6,569 nucleotides of DNA from an uncultured Fretibacterium sp. (GTDB taxonomy: Bacteria > Synergistota > Synergistia > Synergistales > Aminobacteriaceae). The position numbers and the translations under genes were made by a program. The stretch is taken from NCBI GenBank assembly GCA_937892105.1, contig CALAUZ010000179.1, forward strand, positions 1-6,569, read 5' to 3'. This document shows, in pieces, positions 6,125 through 6,569 of the stretch (the stretch's first letter is position 1; each line of letters begins with the position of its first letter). The notes beneath the pieces were generated by a model. It searched no databases and was not told the DNA's origin. It saw nothing but the letters and a program-made list of their open reading frames with translations.

Positions 6125-6569
6125 CATCCTCATCATTGCAAAATGCTTCTATCAAATTATCATCACGCGAAATATGAGCTAATAATCTTAACTCTATTTG
6201 AGAATAATCGGCAGAAATAATATAGTTTTCAGGATTTTCGGGGGTAAATGCGCCCCTTATCCTGTTACCTAATTCGGTTTTTACGGGTATGTTTTGCAAA
6301 TTCGGATTTGAGGAAGATAATCTTCCTGTTGTAGTTATTGTTTGATTAAATGCTGCGTGTATTCTGTTATCTGACGGACTTCTAAGTTCCGGCAAAGTCT
6401 CAACATAAGCACTTTTGAGTTTAGCAAGATGACGCTGCTCTAAGATATCACGCGCTATTTCGTGTTCTTCCGCAAGTGTCTCAAGCACTTTTGCATTTGT
6501 TGTATAACCTGTTTTTGAGCGCATTCCCTTTGCTTTAAGTTCCATTTTCCCGAAAAGTAATATCAACAT
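6084..6569 (-). pseudogene. polA: DNA polymerase I fragment, open at the window edge and truncated at its 3' end
   Basis: DNA polymerase I fills gaps in repair and Okazaki-fragment processing. This 161-residue piece covers the start of the polymerase domain: LLFGKMELKAKG, KTGYTTNAKVLETLAEEH (19-36), LAKLKSAYVETLP (48-60), FNQTITTTGRLSSSNPNLQN (74-93) and motif A, SADYSQIELRLLAHIS (119-134), with the catalytic Asp121 (E. coli Asp705) and Glu126. Normal sequence continues to EDVHT (147-151), where other PolA proteins read on with R-T-A and the O-helix; here SRSYSDRHSE and a TGA follow. Motif B, motif C and their catalytic residues are missing, as are the 5' nuclease and 3'-5' exonuclease regions beyond the window edge. 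The Met at 6569 is merely the window boundary, not the true start. The other two frames after the break also give no PolA sequence, so this is a join and not a simple frameshift. Confidence 0.88.
6115..6128 (-). other. polA/rsmI-upstream join with change of reading frame
   Basis: The minus strand reads GATGTTCACACC. In the polA frame it codes D-V-H-T (148-151), the last PolA-like residues. In the frame of the small tail before rsmI, TTCACACC begins F-T-P. PolA similarity stops and the composition changes here, so the crossover lies in or very near these bases. Confidence 0.65.

Noticed and set aside
6084..6128. Simple frameshift in polA near its last conserved residues
   Set aside because: None of the three frames after EDVHT reads as PolA, so no single insertion or deletion restores the gene.
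1..6569. Mobile element or integration explaining the gene breaks
   Set aside because: I saw no transposase, integrase, terminal inverted repeats, target duplications or tRNA gene at any of the three joins.

Overview
This window reads as a mosaic rather than one ordinary chromosomal stretch. All convincing coding sequence lies on the minus strand and is packed almost without gaps, but at three places a recognisable protein stops being itself in mid-gene and another protein, or another reading frame, takes over. No stretch over 300 bases lacks a gene; the longest gap is the 60 bases between rsmI and pnp.

Read in transcription order from the right-hand edge: (1) about 6569-6117 is an AT-rich piece of DNA polymerase I (polA) that stops just after the first catalytic motif of the polymerase domain. 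(2) About 6127-3761 holds a complete rsmI (16S rRNA 2'-O-methyltransferase) and the first 480 or so codons of pnp (polynucleotide phosphorylase). (3) About 3779-397 holds nqrA without its 5' end, complete nqrB and nqrC, and the first 128 codons of nqrD, in the canonical order of the Na+-pumping NADH:quinone oxidoreductase operon, with overlapping stops and starts. (4) About 396-1 is a piece of an FtsK-type DNA translocase, in frame with nqrD and open at the window edge.

The nqr part (NqrA to NqrD sequences, about 45% GC in a sampled line) resembles Bacteroidota of the Bacteroides/Prevotella kind. This is recognition from memory, not a search. The source of the rsmI/pnp part is unclear (up to 60% GC in a sampled line; possibly Synergistota-like by its PNPase). 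The polA part is only 27% GC in a sampled line and must come from a different compositional background than rsmI.

If the mosaic were a real molecule, it would encode a PNPase/NqrA hybrid that lacks the PNPase metal site, KH and S1 domains as well as the NqrA N-terminus, and an NqrD cut off in the middle of the membrane protein. Neither should work. The pnp/nqrA join falls on a stretch encoding KEGDK, which both families can have at that point. This is what chimeric assembly or template switching at a short shared sequence would produce. I therefore regard a chimeric contig as the leading explanation, with real recombination as the alternative. Only rsmI, nqrB and nqrC should be taken as intact genes.
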